From NCBI GenBank assembly GCA_947476475.1, contig CANJQT010000006.1:1-64000 (forward strand): 64,000 nt of DNA, given 5' to 3'. Source of the stretch: Paracoccaceae bacterium. GTDB lineage: Bacteria; Pseudomonadota; Alphaproteobacteria; Rhodobacterales; Rhodobacteraceae. The number at the start of each line of letters is the position of its first letter. Positions within the stretch are counted from its first letter, which is position 1. Under the pieces are notes generated by a model that did no database searches, had not been told where the DNA came from, and worked only from the letters and a program-made list of their open reading frames with translations. Shown here piece after piece: positions 1 through 8,095 of the stretch. Position numbers and translations under genes: made by a program.

Positions 1-50
1 CGAAATCAACCCGATCTCCCCGCGCCAAGCCCGCACCCTCCAGGTGATCC

Positions 51-185
51 ATGAAACGCGCCCCTCGCAGCCGTCAACGCCATGATTTATATGCGAAATA
101 TCACGATTACGACAGCGAAATCAGCGACTTACTTGGAGAATGTGGGTTACCGACCCTTCGTTGGGTCAAGAATTTGACCTTATAG
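51..185 (+). pseudogene. 5' fragment of a SAM-dependent methyltransferase gene, out of frame with the downstream ORF
   Basis: An ATG at 51 opens 44 codons ending in TAG at 183-185. The translation includes DLYAKYHDYDSEISDLLGEC, which resembles the N-terminal helices that precede the glycine-rich SAM motif in class I methyltransferases. The reading frame differs from the long ORF starting at 140, whose first residues look like the region after the SAM motif. The likeliest reading is that one gene has lost about 60 codons covering motif I and shifted frame. This is inference from two short stretches; a separate small ORF is possible. Confidence 0.4.
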
Positions 186-1480
186 TCGTTCCGCGCGAAG
201 CGTTCCAATTGGTTACCAAGCCGACCGATGCGTTGAAATCGCTGGTGGCATTGCGCCGGCATCTCTCTTCCCATGGAAGATTGATGATAGATCTTTCAAC
301 ATTTAAAGTGGTTCGACCCGAACAGGCCGGGCTCCAGCCAGATTACTTCGATGCGGCGTTGCCGGACGGTATCTGGATTGACGAGTGGACACGTTTCACC
401 CCAACGGGTTCGTCGCTCTCGCGTCAAAGAATACAATCTCGTAACGGTGACGGAACGATTGGTGTGACTTTTCGGTATTCAAACCCAGATGACAGTGAAG
501 TCCTTGCGAAAGAAGCAAGTATTCGCATGAGAGTCTATTCGAAGGACGAATTCGAAAAGCTCTGTGGGGAAGCTGGCTTGCATATTGAAGCGGTGTTGGG
601 TGACTATTCCTGGTCACCCTACCGGGCCGGTGATGCGAGGATCATCTTTATCCTCTCTTCCGACGCTCACGACAAAAACACAGAGGAGACAACACCTCCC
701 TCCGGTGTTTTATGGGACGTCATCAAGAATTTCAGCAATGAACGTGACTCATTCTTAACCAGAAATATTGGTTCCGTCGGGCAACGCCCAGACGTGCGGA
801 ACTACTTTGAAACCTATCTGGCAGAATATTTTGCCGGCCCATTTCTTGAAGGATATGGCGCAGAACAAATTCTGGATATGATGTCGAACTGGGCGGGGAA
901 CGGCAGTGCTCTTGATCTTGGTGCCGGCACTACCAGCCTTTTTTGGTATCTTCCGGCGACCCGAATTGATCAGGTGTCGTGTTGCGACATCGCACCCGAA
1001 GCTTTGGCAGTTCTGGACGAATTTGTACGCAAACGGCCAATTTTGCCGGAATGCTATCAGTGGGTTGCAGACCGTTTCGAATTGACCGACCAACAGGTCA
1101 GCAAGGTGCGTAAGCTGTTCGCAGAGTATCTTGTTTTTGACTGCATTGAGGCTTGGCCAAGCTGGATGGAACACACGAGCTATGACCTTATAACCGCGTT
1201 TGGAAATTTCGGCATCTCGCGCGACCTTTCGACGTATCAACGGTGCTTTGATCATCTTGTGACGCACCTGCGCCCAGGAGGACGGGCGATTGGCGCGGAT
1301 TGGGCGAGACGTCCGTCATTTGTGGTCAAAGATAGTCACGACAACAGCTACCTGAGCGTTGAGTCGATCACAAAATCTCTCGTGAACGTCGGGCTTGAGC
1401 CACTTGCCTGTACGCGTATCGAGTTGGCGCATGATCCCCTCTACGAAGCAGTGTTCGTATGGGGCGGGCGGCTTAACTAG
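140..1480 (+). CDS. Tandem-domain SAM-dependent methyltransferase, N-terminal domain incomplete
   Basis: The 446-residue product has two methyltransferase-like halves. Residues 10-165 begin at EFDLIVVPREAFQ and run through RRHLSSHGRLMIDL, the post-motif-I strands of a class I methyltransferase, but motif I itself is absent. Residues 225-446 form a second domain with a clear SAM site (SALDLGAGTTSLFWYL), an acidic residue after the next strand (CCDIAPEAL) and HLRPGGRAIGADW, recalling the NNMT/PNMT/TEMT group. The gene is visibly AT-richer than its neighbours and has no convincing Shine-Dalgarno at ATG 140, supporting horizontal acquisition and 5' decay. The substrate is unknown. The C-terminal domain may still work if translated. 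Confidence 0.6.
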   Translation: MWVTDPSLGQEFDLIVVPREAFQLVTKPTDALKSLVALRRHLSSHGRLMIDLSTFKVVRPEQAGLQPDYFDAALPDGIWIDEWTRFTPTGSSLSRQRIQSRNGDGTIGVTFRYSNPDDSEVLAKEASIRMRVYSKDEFEKLCGEAGLHIEAVLGDYSWSPYRAGDARIIFILSSDAHDKNTEETTPPSGVLWDVIKNFSNERDSFLTRNIGSVGQRPDVRNYFETYLAEYFAGPFLEGYGAEQILDMMSNWAGNGSALDLGAGTTSLFWYLPATRIDQVSCCDIAPEALAVLDEFVRKRPILPECYQWVADRFELTDQQVSKVRKLFAEYLVFDCIEAWPSWMEHTSYDLITAFGNFGISRDLSTYQRCFDHLVTHLRPGGRAIGADWARRPSFVVKDSHDNSYLSVESITKSLVNVGLEPLACTRIELAHDPLYEAVFVWGGRLN

Positions 1481-1487
1481 GGGAAAT

Positions 1488-1784
1488 TCAGGAATCGTAA
1501 GCCGCCCGGTCAGTGAGGGGGGGGTACCTGTTCGTGCCCACGCCGGGCCAGTGGACCTCCCAACAGTCGGGCAGGAGGAACATCCCGATCCTCGGGTCGT
1601 AATATGGCGCGTTCAGGTACTGCTGCCCGGCATCCGCATCGAACCGCTCGCCGATATAGCCCTTCGCCTCGGGCACGTTCAGCGCGTAGCCGCCCCCCCT
1701 CACCACCGGATGGATGATCACCACTCCGCTGCTCGGCGACTGGGGTCTGCAGCGCGCCCGCCTCGCCTCGCTCTGAGCGGGCAC
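1488..1784 (-). pseudogene. Decayed fragment of an RHS repeat-associated core domain
   Basis: Reading the minus strand, residues 41-87 of this frame (about 1524-1664) contain GYIGERFDADAGQQYLNAPY followed by YDPRIGMFLLPD and GVGTNRY. These match the hallmark C-terminal core of Rhs/YD-repeat toxins, normally GERxDxDxGLQYLNARYYDPxLGxFLQPD. Several core positions are altered (R to P in NARYYDP, Q to L and W to C after FL). The frame collapses after GTNRY beside a run of C residues, just where intact proteins continue into the variable toxin tip. No YD repeats lie upstream. It is a remnant of a polymorphic-toxin gene, not a functional one. Confidence 0.65.
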
Positions 1785-1954
1785 CCTGTCCTTCAGTCAC
1801 CATACCTTGAAATCGCAAACAAAGATGGCGGTCGATTCCGCGCTGGATTTGACCCTGCCTCAGCGTCTCGGATATGGCCATTGCCCGGACAAGCCCCCGG
1901 AACCCCGCAAGGATCTGGCGCGGCGGTTCGGTGTCTCTGGTTCGGTAAGGTGGC

Positions 1955-2029
1955 TGGCTGGGGCGCTAGGATTCGAACCTAGGTATGTCGGTACCAAAAA
2001 CCGATGCCTTACCACTTGGCGACGCCCCA
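1955..2029 (-). tRNA. tRNA-Gln (anticodon TTG)
   Basis: The minus strand folds as a complete cloverleaf. The acceptor pairs TGGGGCG with CGCCCCA, the anticodon stem is TCGGT/ACCGA around loop TTTTGGT (anticodon TTG), and the T arm is CCTAGG TTCGAAT CCTAGC. The discriminator is G and the terminal CCA is encoded. The 3' end points toward the accessory block at 1-1800, the usual geometry for island integration at a tRNA. Confidence 0.95.
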
Positions 2030-2128
2030 ACTCCGGGCGGTTCTTACCCAAGGGGGGGGCGGCCCGCAAGTCCAAAAAGCGATTCTTTTCGGCGTTGATC
2101 GGCGCCGCTTTCGCGGCTATCGGAAACC

Positions 2129-3304
2129 ATGATCAACTGTGATGTCCTTGTCCTTGGTGCAGGTGCTGCCGGCATGATGTGCGCCACAGAGGCAGCACGG
2201 CGCGGTCGGCGTGTGGTTGTGGTGGACCATGCACGCGCACCCGGCGAAAAGATCCGCATTTCCGGGGGCGGGCGCTGCAATTTCACCAACCTGTCGATTG
2301 CACCCGAAAGGTTCCTGTCCTCCAACCCGCGCTTCGCCTTGTCGGCGCTCAGCCGCTTCCCCCCCTCCAGCTTCATCGAACGGGTCGATGCGGCCGGGAT
2401 CTCTTGGCACGAAAAAACCCTGGGGCAGCTGTTTTGCGATCATTCCGCCAAGGATATCGTGGCACTGCTAACCACCGACATGGCGGCAGCAGGCGTCACC
2501 CTTTGGCTTGGCGTAACTCTGGGCGCTATCCGCAAGGACGGGCGCTTTGTGGTTGAAAGTGATCGCGGGCAGATCAGCGCGGAAAGCCTGGTGGTGGCCA
2601 CAGGTGGCAAATCGATCCCGAAAATGGGCGCCACCGGCATCGGTTATCATATCGCGGAAAACTTTGGCCTGCCGGTGCTGGCCACCCGCCCCGGGCTGGT
2701 TCCCCTGACTTTCGGCGCACAGGATCTTGCCGCCTGGCAGCATCTGGCGGGCCTTTCGGTCACCGCCCGGGTCAGCCACGGCAAGACCGGCTTCACCGAA
2801 GGGTTGCTGTTCACCCACCGTGGTCTGTCCGGCCCTTCGATCCTGCAAATCTCGTCCTACTGGTCAGAGGGCGAGGCGATCCTGGTCGATCTGGCCCATG
2901 GCCAGAATGTGGCAGAGGGGCTGAAAGCAGCGCGGCGCGCAAATGGTCGGCAATCGCTGACCCGGGCGCTGGCGCGGCATATCCCCGAAAAGCTGGCCGC
3001 AACGCTCCTCGACCGGCTGCGGCTGACCGGCACCCTGGCCGATCAACCCAATGTGGCACTGGATGCGGTGGCAGACGCAGTTCACCGCTGGCAAGTGCGG
3101 CCCATCGGATCCGAGGGCTACCGCACCGCAGAGGTCACGCTGGGCGGCATCGACACAAGGGCGCTGGACGCCCGCACGATGCAGGCGCGTGCCGTGCCGG
3201 GTCTGTTCTTCGTGGGCGAAGTGGTGGACGTGACCGGCTGGCTTGGCGGCTATAATTTCCAGTGGGCCTGGTCCTCGGGCTGGGCGGCGGGCCAGGCTGC
3301 CTGA
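2129..3304 (+). CDS. HI0933/YhiN-family flavoprotein (NAD(P)/FAD-dependent oxidoreductase)
   Basis: The 391-residue protein starts with a Rossmann dinucleotide site (VLVLGAGAAGMMCATEAARR) and the family signature KIRISGGGRCNFTN at about residues 46-59. It ends in GLFFVGEVVDVTGWLGGYNF, the C-terminal FAD-binding strand typical of HI0933 proteins. Length is normal for the family (about 390-420). It is soluble; the physiological substrate of these flavoproteins is not established. A GGAAACC stretch precedes ATG 2129. It is single and convergent with kdsA, with a repeated two-hairpin element in the short gap between them. Confidence 0.88.
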   Translation: MINCDVLVLGAGAAGMMCATEAARRGRRVVVVDHARAPGEKIRISGGGRCNFTNLSIAPERFLSSNPRFALSALSRFPPSSFIERVDAAGISWHEKTLGQLFCDHSAKDIVALLTTDMAAAGVTLWLGVTLGAIRKDGRFVVESDRGQISAESLVVATGGKSIPKMGATGIGYHIAENFGLPVLATRPGLVPLTFGAQDLAAWQHLAGLSVTARVSHGKTGFTEGLLFTHRGLSGPSILQISSYWSEGEAILVDLAHGQNVAEGLKAARRANGRQSLTRALARHIPEKLAATLLDRLRLTGTLADQPNVALDAVADAVHRWQVRPIGSEGYRTAEVTLGGIDTRALDARTMQARAVPGLFFVGEVVDVTGWLGGYNFQWAWSSGWAAGQAA

Positions 3305-3309
3305 TCCTC

Positions 3310-3361
3310 ATTTTCTGTCTGAAAATATCCCGGGAGGGTGCGGGAGGGCAGAGCCCTCCCG
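3310..3361. repeat. Dispersed two-hairpin intergenic element, copy 1
   Basis: An AT hairpin (ATTTTC-TGTCT-GAAAAT, 3310-3326) is followed by ATCCCGGGAGG and a GC hairpin (CGGGAGGGC-AGA-GCCCTCCCG, 3341-3361, 9-bp stem). A second copy with the same order and spacing, but changed stem bases that stay paired, lies at 9534-9590. Both sit between convergent genes. It could act as a bidirectional terminator or mRNA 3' stabiliser; neither strand shows a clean T-run directly after the GC stem. Confidence 0.65.
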
Positions 3362-3398
3362 GCGGATCGGCCCCGAAGGGGACGAAACCCGAACGGTC

Positions 3399-4241
3399 TC
3401 AGACCCGAACCGGATCGGCCTTGGCAATACGGTCCAGCGCCATCAGCACCTTCAGAAGCCGGGGCATCTCATCAAGCGGGATCATGTTTGGCCCGTCCGA
3501 CGGCGATTGATCCGGGTCCTGGTGGGTTTCGATGAATACCCCGGCAATGCCCAGGCTGACAGCGGCACGCGCCATCACCGGGGCAAATTCGCGCTGCCCA
3601 CCGGATGACCCGCCAAGGCCGCCCGGTTGTTGGACCGAATGGGTCGCATCCATGATCACCGGATAGCCAGTGCGGGCCATGGTCGGCAAAGACCGCATGT
3701 CAGCGACCAGCGTGTTGTAACCGAAAGACACGCCGCGTTCCGTCAGCAAGATCCGTTCATTCCCGGTCGAGGCCACCTTGTCGGCGACATTGCCCATTTC
3801 CCACGGCGCCAGAAACTGGCCTTTCTTGATGTTCACAACCGCCCCGGTCTGTCCCGCCGCGATCAGCAGGTCGGTCTGCCGGCACAGAAAGGCCGGAATC
3901 TGGATCACGTCCACCACCCCGGCCGCCAGCCGTGCCTGTTCGGCATCATGCACGTCGGTCAACACCGGCAGGCCCATCGCCTTTTTCAAGTCGCCCAGCA
4001 CCTTCAGCCCGGCGTCGATCCCCAAGCCCCGTTTGCCGGAAAGCGATGTGCGGTTGGCCTTGTCATAGCTGGCCTTGAACACATACTGCGCGCCCACTGC
4101 GGCGCAAGCTTCGGCCATGCGACCGGCGATCATCTGGGCGTGATCGGCGCTTTCCAGCTGGCATGGGCCGGCGATGACGGTCAGGGGCCGGTCATTGCCC
4201 GCAACGATCCCGCCGAAGGCCACGTCTTTCATAGCAATCAT
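3399..4241 (-). CDS. kdsA: 3-deoxy-8-phosphooctulonate synthase (Kdo-8-phosphate synthase)
   Basis: KdsA condenses phosphoenolpyruvate with arabinose-5-phosphate to make Kdo-8-P, the precursor of Kdo in lipopolysaccharide and capsule linkers. The sequence shows the TIM-barrel signatures IAGPCQLES near the N-terminus, FKASYDKANRTS, LPVLTDVHD, IQIPAFLCRQTDLL and MDATHSVQQPGG. ATG 4241 is chosen because AAGGA lies 7 nt upstream; a TTG at 4247 is less likely. The 280-residue length is normal. It lies 11 nt behind the capsule gene kpsE in the same orientation, suggesting a capsule-associated role in addition to, or instead of, lipid A core synthesis. Confidence 0.95.
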   Translation of the reverse strand: MIAMKDVAFGGIVAGNDRPLTVIAGPCQLESADHAQMIAGRMAEACAAVGAQYVFKASYDKANRTSLSGKRGLGIDAGLKVLGDLKKAMGLPVLTDVHDAEQARLAAGVVDVIQIPAFLCRQTDLLIAAGQTGAVVNIKKGQFLAPWEMGNVADKVASTGNERILLTERGVSFGYNTLVADMRSLPTMARTGYPVIMDATHSVQQPGGLGGSSGGQREFAPVMARAAVSLGIAGVFIETHQDPDQSPSDGPNMIPLDEMPRLLKVLMALDRIAKADPVRV

Positions 4242-4252
4242 CTTCAAGTCCT

Positions 4253-5896
4253 TCAGGACGTCATCTGCTCTCGCAGGATGGACGCGGTCAGCGACAACAT
4301 CAGATAGATCCCGGCGAAGATCAGAAAAGCCATCGCCGTATTCTCGAACGAGCGAGGATAGGTCGGCTCATCGGGGGCCACCGGGTTCACGCTGGTCGAC
4401 AGGTAGCGCACCTGACGGTTGGCTTCAATCCGCGCGGTTTCCAGTTGCTGGATCGTCTGTCCCAACATCAGTTGCCGGGTCTGCAATTCCGCCTCTGCAA
4501 TGCGCAACTCGCCCGTCACTTCGGCCAGTGACTTGTTCCCGACCCCACTGACCGTCATCGAGGCGCGCAACCCGTCCAGCTGGTCTTGCAAGCGCGCCAT
4601 GTCGCCCTTGACCCCGCTGACACGGGCCAAGCTGGGTTTGGCGTTGGCCTGCAGCTGGTCAAGTTCCAGCTTCTTCTTGCTCAGCATGACTTCGACCTCG
4701 GCCACCTGCTGCATCACCAGCGCGGTTTCCGACTTGGGATCCAGAACCCCCAACTGCTCTTGTAGCGTCAGCACCTTTTGCTGTGCAGCAGCTATCTTTG
4801 TTTCGGCGTCATCATAGGTTTCGCGCGCGCCCTTCATCTGGTCTTCGCGCACGCGCTGGGTCAGATGATCGACCTGCTGTTCTGCAAACTTCAAAAGCGC
4901 CTTTGAAAATTCCTCGCTGGATTTCGGGTCGGCTGCGATAACCTCCATCTTGATGATGCCCTCGGTCGGGTCGAAGCCGATCTTCACATTGCGGCGGTAA
5001 AGCTTGTAAAGCGCCTCGTTGCTGGCTTTCGGGTCAAGCCGTTCAAGACCGTCTATCGTGTCCTGGCTGAAGTGCGCCTTGTAGCCCATTTCCTGATCCA
5101 GTCGCAGCATGGCGTCCCGCGACTGCAGGTAGCTTTGCACCGCGATCGAATCCTGCGATGTGGCCATCGCCGTTCCGCCGAACATGCCGGCCAGATTGGC
5201 GCCACCGGCTGCGCCATCGGCCTTCTGGATCAGGAATTCGGATTTGGTCGCGTAAAGCGGGGTGGCAATGCGATAGTAATAGATCCCGGCCAGCAAGGTT
5301 GGAAAGAACACGAAAAACGCCAGACGCACCATCAGCATGGTAAAGTTGCGGCGGCGGCGGCGCACGATGTCGCGCTGTATTTCGATGATTGCAGCCGCGC
5401 GGCGCGCCGCATCGTCCAGGGCGGGCAGCGGCGCGGCCGGTTGGGCAATCTTCTTGTCTTTGAATGGTTCCAGCGCCCCGGGCGTTTCGCCCGGCTTCAT
5501 GCCATCCGCTGTAAGCGATCCAGACGGCCCCGGCCCGCTCAGATCAAGGATGCTGTCGCGCTGGAAAGGATCAATGTTCTTGCGCCGCAGTTGCAACACC
5601 GCGTCATAATCGTCCTGTGCATCAATCCCGTTGCGCAGGGCAACCCGGCGGGCGGTGCGCAGTTGCTGGGCCGACAAGCCTTCGGCTTTCAGGGCCACAA
5701 GTTCGGCCGATCCCAACCGACCGGCTGCGGCGGCCGATGATCCGGCCTGCGCACCGACAAGGTTCATGTCGCCAAATCCGTCGTCTGCCGGAACCGGAGC
5801 AAAGGGCATGTTGCCGCCCATCGGTGCCGCAGCAGGCGCCAACGACGGCACCGTAACCGTCCGGATCCGGAATTTTTGGGCCTTAGGCGTGCTCAT
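4253..5896 (-). CDS. kpsE: Capsule polysaccharide export inner-membrane protein, KpsE/CtrB type (polysaccharide co-polymerase)
   Basis: The 547-residue product has a long Pro/Ala-rich cytoplasmic head (residues 1-170), a transmembrane helix around 185-212 (VRLAFFVFFPTLLAGIYYY), a periplasmic Wzz-like region with a long coiled coil (about 340-480), and a second membrane helix near the C-terminus (AMAFLIFAGIYLMLSLTASI). This is the architecture of KpsE/CtrB proteins, which couple the ABC exporter to the outer-membrane Wza-like channel. Classical KpsE is about 380 residues, so the N-terminal extension is notable. The start overlaps kpsT by 14 nt, so the two are translationally linked. Confidence 0.88.
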   Translation of the reverse strand: MSTPKAQKFRIRTVTVPSLAPAAAPMGGNMPFAPVPADDGFGDMNLVGAQAGSSAAAAGRLGSAELVALKAEGLSAQQLRTARRVALRNGIDAQDDYDAVLQLRRKNIDPFQRDSILDLSGPGPSGSLTADGMKPGETPGALEPFKDKKIAQPAAPLPALDDAARRAAAIIEIQRDIVRRRRRNFTMLMVRLAFFVFFPTLLAGIYYYRIATPLYATKSEFLIQKADGAAGGANLAGMFGGTAMATSQDSIAVQSYLQSRDAMLRLDQEMGYKAHFSQDTIDGLERLDPKASNEALYKLYRRNVKIGFDPTEGIIKMEVIAADPKSSEEFSKALLKFAEQQVDHLTQRVREDQMKGARETYDDAETKIAAAQQKVLTLQEQLGVLDPKSETALVMQQVAEVEVMLSKKKLELDQLQANAKPSLARVSGVKGDMARLQDQLDGLRASMTVSGVGNKSLAEVTGELRIAEAELQTRQLMLGQTIQQLETARIEANRQVRYLSTSVNPVAPDEPTYPRSFENTAMAFLIFAGIYLMLSLTASILREQMTS

Positions 5897-6533
5897 AGTG
5901 CCACTTCGCCTCTTCGAGGGTTTCGTAGAACGTCAATTTCCCATCACGCAGCACCGCCCCCGAGCGGCAGAAACGCTCCAGCGTGGCGGGCTGATGTGAA
6001 ACCACGATAACCGTCGCCTTTTCCAACCGCTCACGCAGCAATGTCCCGGCCTTCCTGTTGAATTCGACATCAGCAGTCGCCGGCATGCCTTCATCAATCA
6101 GGTAAATATCGAACTCCAGCGCCAAAAGCAGCGAAAACATGAAGCGCGACCGCATCCCCGCGCTGTAAATCGTCAACGGGCGATCGAAATATTCATCAAG
6201 CCCGCATACCCAGCGACAGAAGGCTTCCACATAGTCGGGATCAAGCCCGTAAAGCTGCGCGATATAGCGGGCGTTTTCGCAGGCCGAATGTTTGGCGTTC
6301 ACCCCGCCCATGAAGCCCAAGGGAAAGGAAACCCGGCAGGTTTTGCGCACCAGCCCCTCGTCGGGCTTTTCCAGTCCGGCCATCATGTTGATGATCGTCG
6401 TCTTGCCTGTACCGTTGTGCGCCAGAATTCCCAGCGAATTGCCCAACTCAACCCTGAAGGATGCGCGGTCAAGGATCACCTTGCGCTGCCGCCCCGTCCA
6501 GAACGACTTACTGACATTCACGAACTCAAGCAT
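5883..6533 (-). CDS. kpsT: Capsule polysaccharide ABC transporter, ATP-binding protein, KpsT type
   Basis: This 216-residue ATPase has a Walker A (GILAHNGTGKTT, about residues 41-52), the degenerate signature IYSAGMRSR seen in polysaccharide exporters, Walker B FDIYLIDEGM, and the H-loop VVSHQP. It powers export of capsular polysaccharide across the inner membrane together with a KpsM permease. ATG 6533 opens directly on MLEFVNVSKSF, the normal N-terminus; longer upstream extensions are not family-like. No kpsM permease gene is adjacent on either side, which is unusual since kpsM and kpsT usually overlap. Confidence 0.9.
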   Translation of the reverse strand: MLEFVNVSKSFWTGRQRKVILDRASFRVELGNSLGILAHNGTGKTTIINMMAGLEKPDEGLVRKTCRVSFPLGFMGGVNAKHSACENARYIAQLYGLDPDYVEAFCRWVCGLDEYFDRPLTIYSAGMRSRFMFSLLLALEFDIYLIDEGMPATADVEFNRKAGTLLRERLEKATVIVVSHQPATLERFCRSGAVLRDGKLTFYETLEEAKWHYEHA

Positions 6534-6714
6534 AGACCGCCCCGGGTTGTCCCGTCTGTTTAGGCGAACACCGTTAACGACCTGCCTACAACGTAAATCT
6601 GCCGCGTCCCGGACGAAATCAAGCGCGAATCTTAAAGGCACCGCAGCACGCCTGGCAAAATGGCGCCCAAGCCAGGACGCCTGCCCGCTGCATTGGGTTG
6701 CGGCCCGGTTCGGA

Positions 6715-7968
6715 TCAGCCGGGCACCTTCGTGACCTTCAAAAGCCGCCCGGCCAGAATCGCCACGGCGGCAGCGGCAAAGCTGAACAGCGCGCCCATCT
6801 TGGCCGCATCCTGAACCGGACCCGCCGGGAAGGCCACCGTCGCCACGAACAGGGCCACGGTAAAGCCGATCGCCGCGACAAAGCCGATCACCACCAAGTC
6901 GGCAAGGCGCATCCCTTCTGGCAGGCCAAGGCGAAGCCACCGCACCGCCAGCCAGCCAAACAGGAATATCCCCACCGGCTTGCCCACCAGCAAACCCATC
7001 GTGACCAGCCAGGTCGGCGCACCGATGGCGCTGAATTCGACCCCGGCGTTCAGAAGGCCAAAGAAGAACAGCACCACCTCGACCGGGCGTTTCAGCGCAT
7101 GTTCGATCGTGTTCAGAAGGTCGGTCAGATACTGTTCGGCCTCGGCAAAAATACCAAAGGCGCGGTCGGCATGCGGCACGGCGGGAACCACCGGCAAAAG
7201 ACCAAGCGCCGGGTGGATGCCCGCCTCTTGAAAGCCGAACCAGCTGATGATCCCGGCGACCAGATAGGGCCAGAAGGACAGGTGTTTGCGCACCCAAGTG
7301 GTGTAGGGGCGCAGCTCATGGCCGCGATCCAGATGAACCGGCAGCCAGTTGAACCCCAGATAGACCAGCGCCGCTGCACCGAACGACAACAAAAGCCATA
7401 GCGGTGCCAACTCGCCGGTCGGGTAAAACACCGCCAGTATGATCAGCCCCGCCGCATCATCAGCAATCGCCAAAAGCAGAAGAAAGCGGATCGCCGGATG
7501 GCCCGCGCCAAAGACCACGCGCCCGACCAGATATGAAAAGGCAATGTCGGTCGCCGTCGGCACAGCCCAGCCCCGGCCCACCTCGGGCAATATCCCGAGG
7601 AAAGCCGCAAGCCCCAGGTAAACCGCCACCGGCCCGACCATACCGCCCACCGTTGCGATCAGCGGCGTCATTGCCCGCCGCCCGCGCAGCGACCCTTCCT
7701 CCAGAATCAGCGCCTCCCAGACCTCTTTCGCGGCAATCGCAAAAAACAGGGCCATCAGCACATCGTTGATCAGGAAATGCAGCGTCAGCGTCCGGTGGAC
7801 CGCACCGCCTTCCGCATAGGGCTCGCCGATGATGAAATCCTCGATCAGCACCGAATGGACCAGCGCGTGATAGCTGTGGGGATCGGTATTCGCCCAGATC
7901 AGCGCGACCAGCGTTCCGGCAATCAGCAAAAGCGAATAGGCGGAAATGTAGTTCCAGACGCGATACAT
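6715..7968 (-). CDS. nhaA: Na+/H+ antiporter NhaA
   Basis: NhaA exports sodium in exchange for protons and supports pH and salt homeostasis. The 417-residue protein has about 12 hydrophobic segments. The N-terminal helix SAYSLLLIAGTLVALIWANT, the conserved PTATDIAFSY and the ion-binding pair in IADDAAGLIILAVFY (equivalent to E. coli Asp163/Asp164) are all present. Start 7968 is preceded by GGAGG at good spacing. It is a single gene divergent from the glycosylase-like gene at 8096. The kpsT upstream region (6534-6714) separates it from the capsule genes. Confidence 0.95.
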   Translation of the reverse strand: MYRVWNYISAYSLLLIAGTLVALIWANTDPHSYHALVHSVLIEDFIIGEPYAEGGAVHRTLTLHFLINDVLMALFFAIAAKEVWEALILEEGSLRGRRAMTPLIATVGGMVGPVAVYLGLAAFLGILPEVGRGWAVPTATDIAFSYLVGRVVFGAGHPAIRFLLLLAIADDAAGLIILAVFYPTGELAPLWLLLSFGAAALVYLGFNWLPVHLDRGHELRPYTTWVRKHLSFWPYLVAGIISWFGFQEAGIHPALGLLPVVPAVPHADRAFGIFAEAEQYLTDLLNTIEHALKRPVEVVLFFFGLLNAGVEFSAIGAPTWLVTMGLLVGKPVGIFLFGWLAVRWLRLGLPEGMRLADLVVIGFVAAIGFTVALFVATVAFPAGPVQDAAKMGALFSFAAAAVAILAGRLLKVTKVPG

Positions 7969-8095
7969 GGGGCCTCCGATCCTGGCTGCCTTCCGCAATA
8001 GTGGAAGGCGCGGACGGGAACAACCGCAGGCAGGCAGAAACTGAGCTTTCCATGGCAGACTTGTCGCAGACTGCAGCGCCGCTTACCTTCCGGGC

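Noticed and set aside
2-85. A GC-rich frame at the window edge ending INPISPRQARTLQVIHE... as the C-terminus of an upstream gene
   Set aside because: Only 27 codons are visible; codon usage looks native but no family can be named, and it overlaps the ATG at 51.
1510-2142. Long frames on both strands running through the Rhs scar and the tRNA-Gln
   Set aside because: They cross the tRNA or lie out of frame with the recognisable Rhs residues and show no family sequence.
6632-7297. Minus-strand 221-codon frame inside nhaA
   Set aside because: Shadow of nhaA in another frame; composition is Gly/Arg-rich as expected from GC-rich coding DNA.
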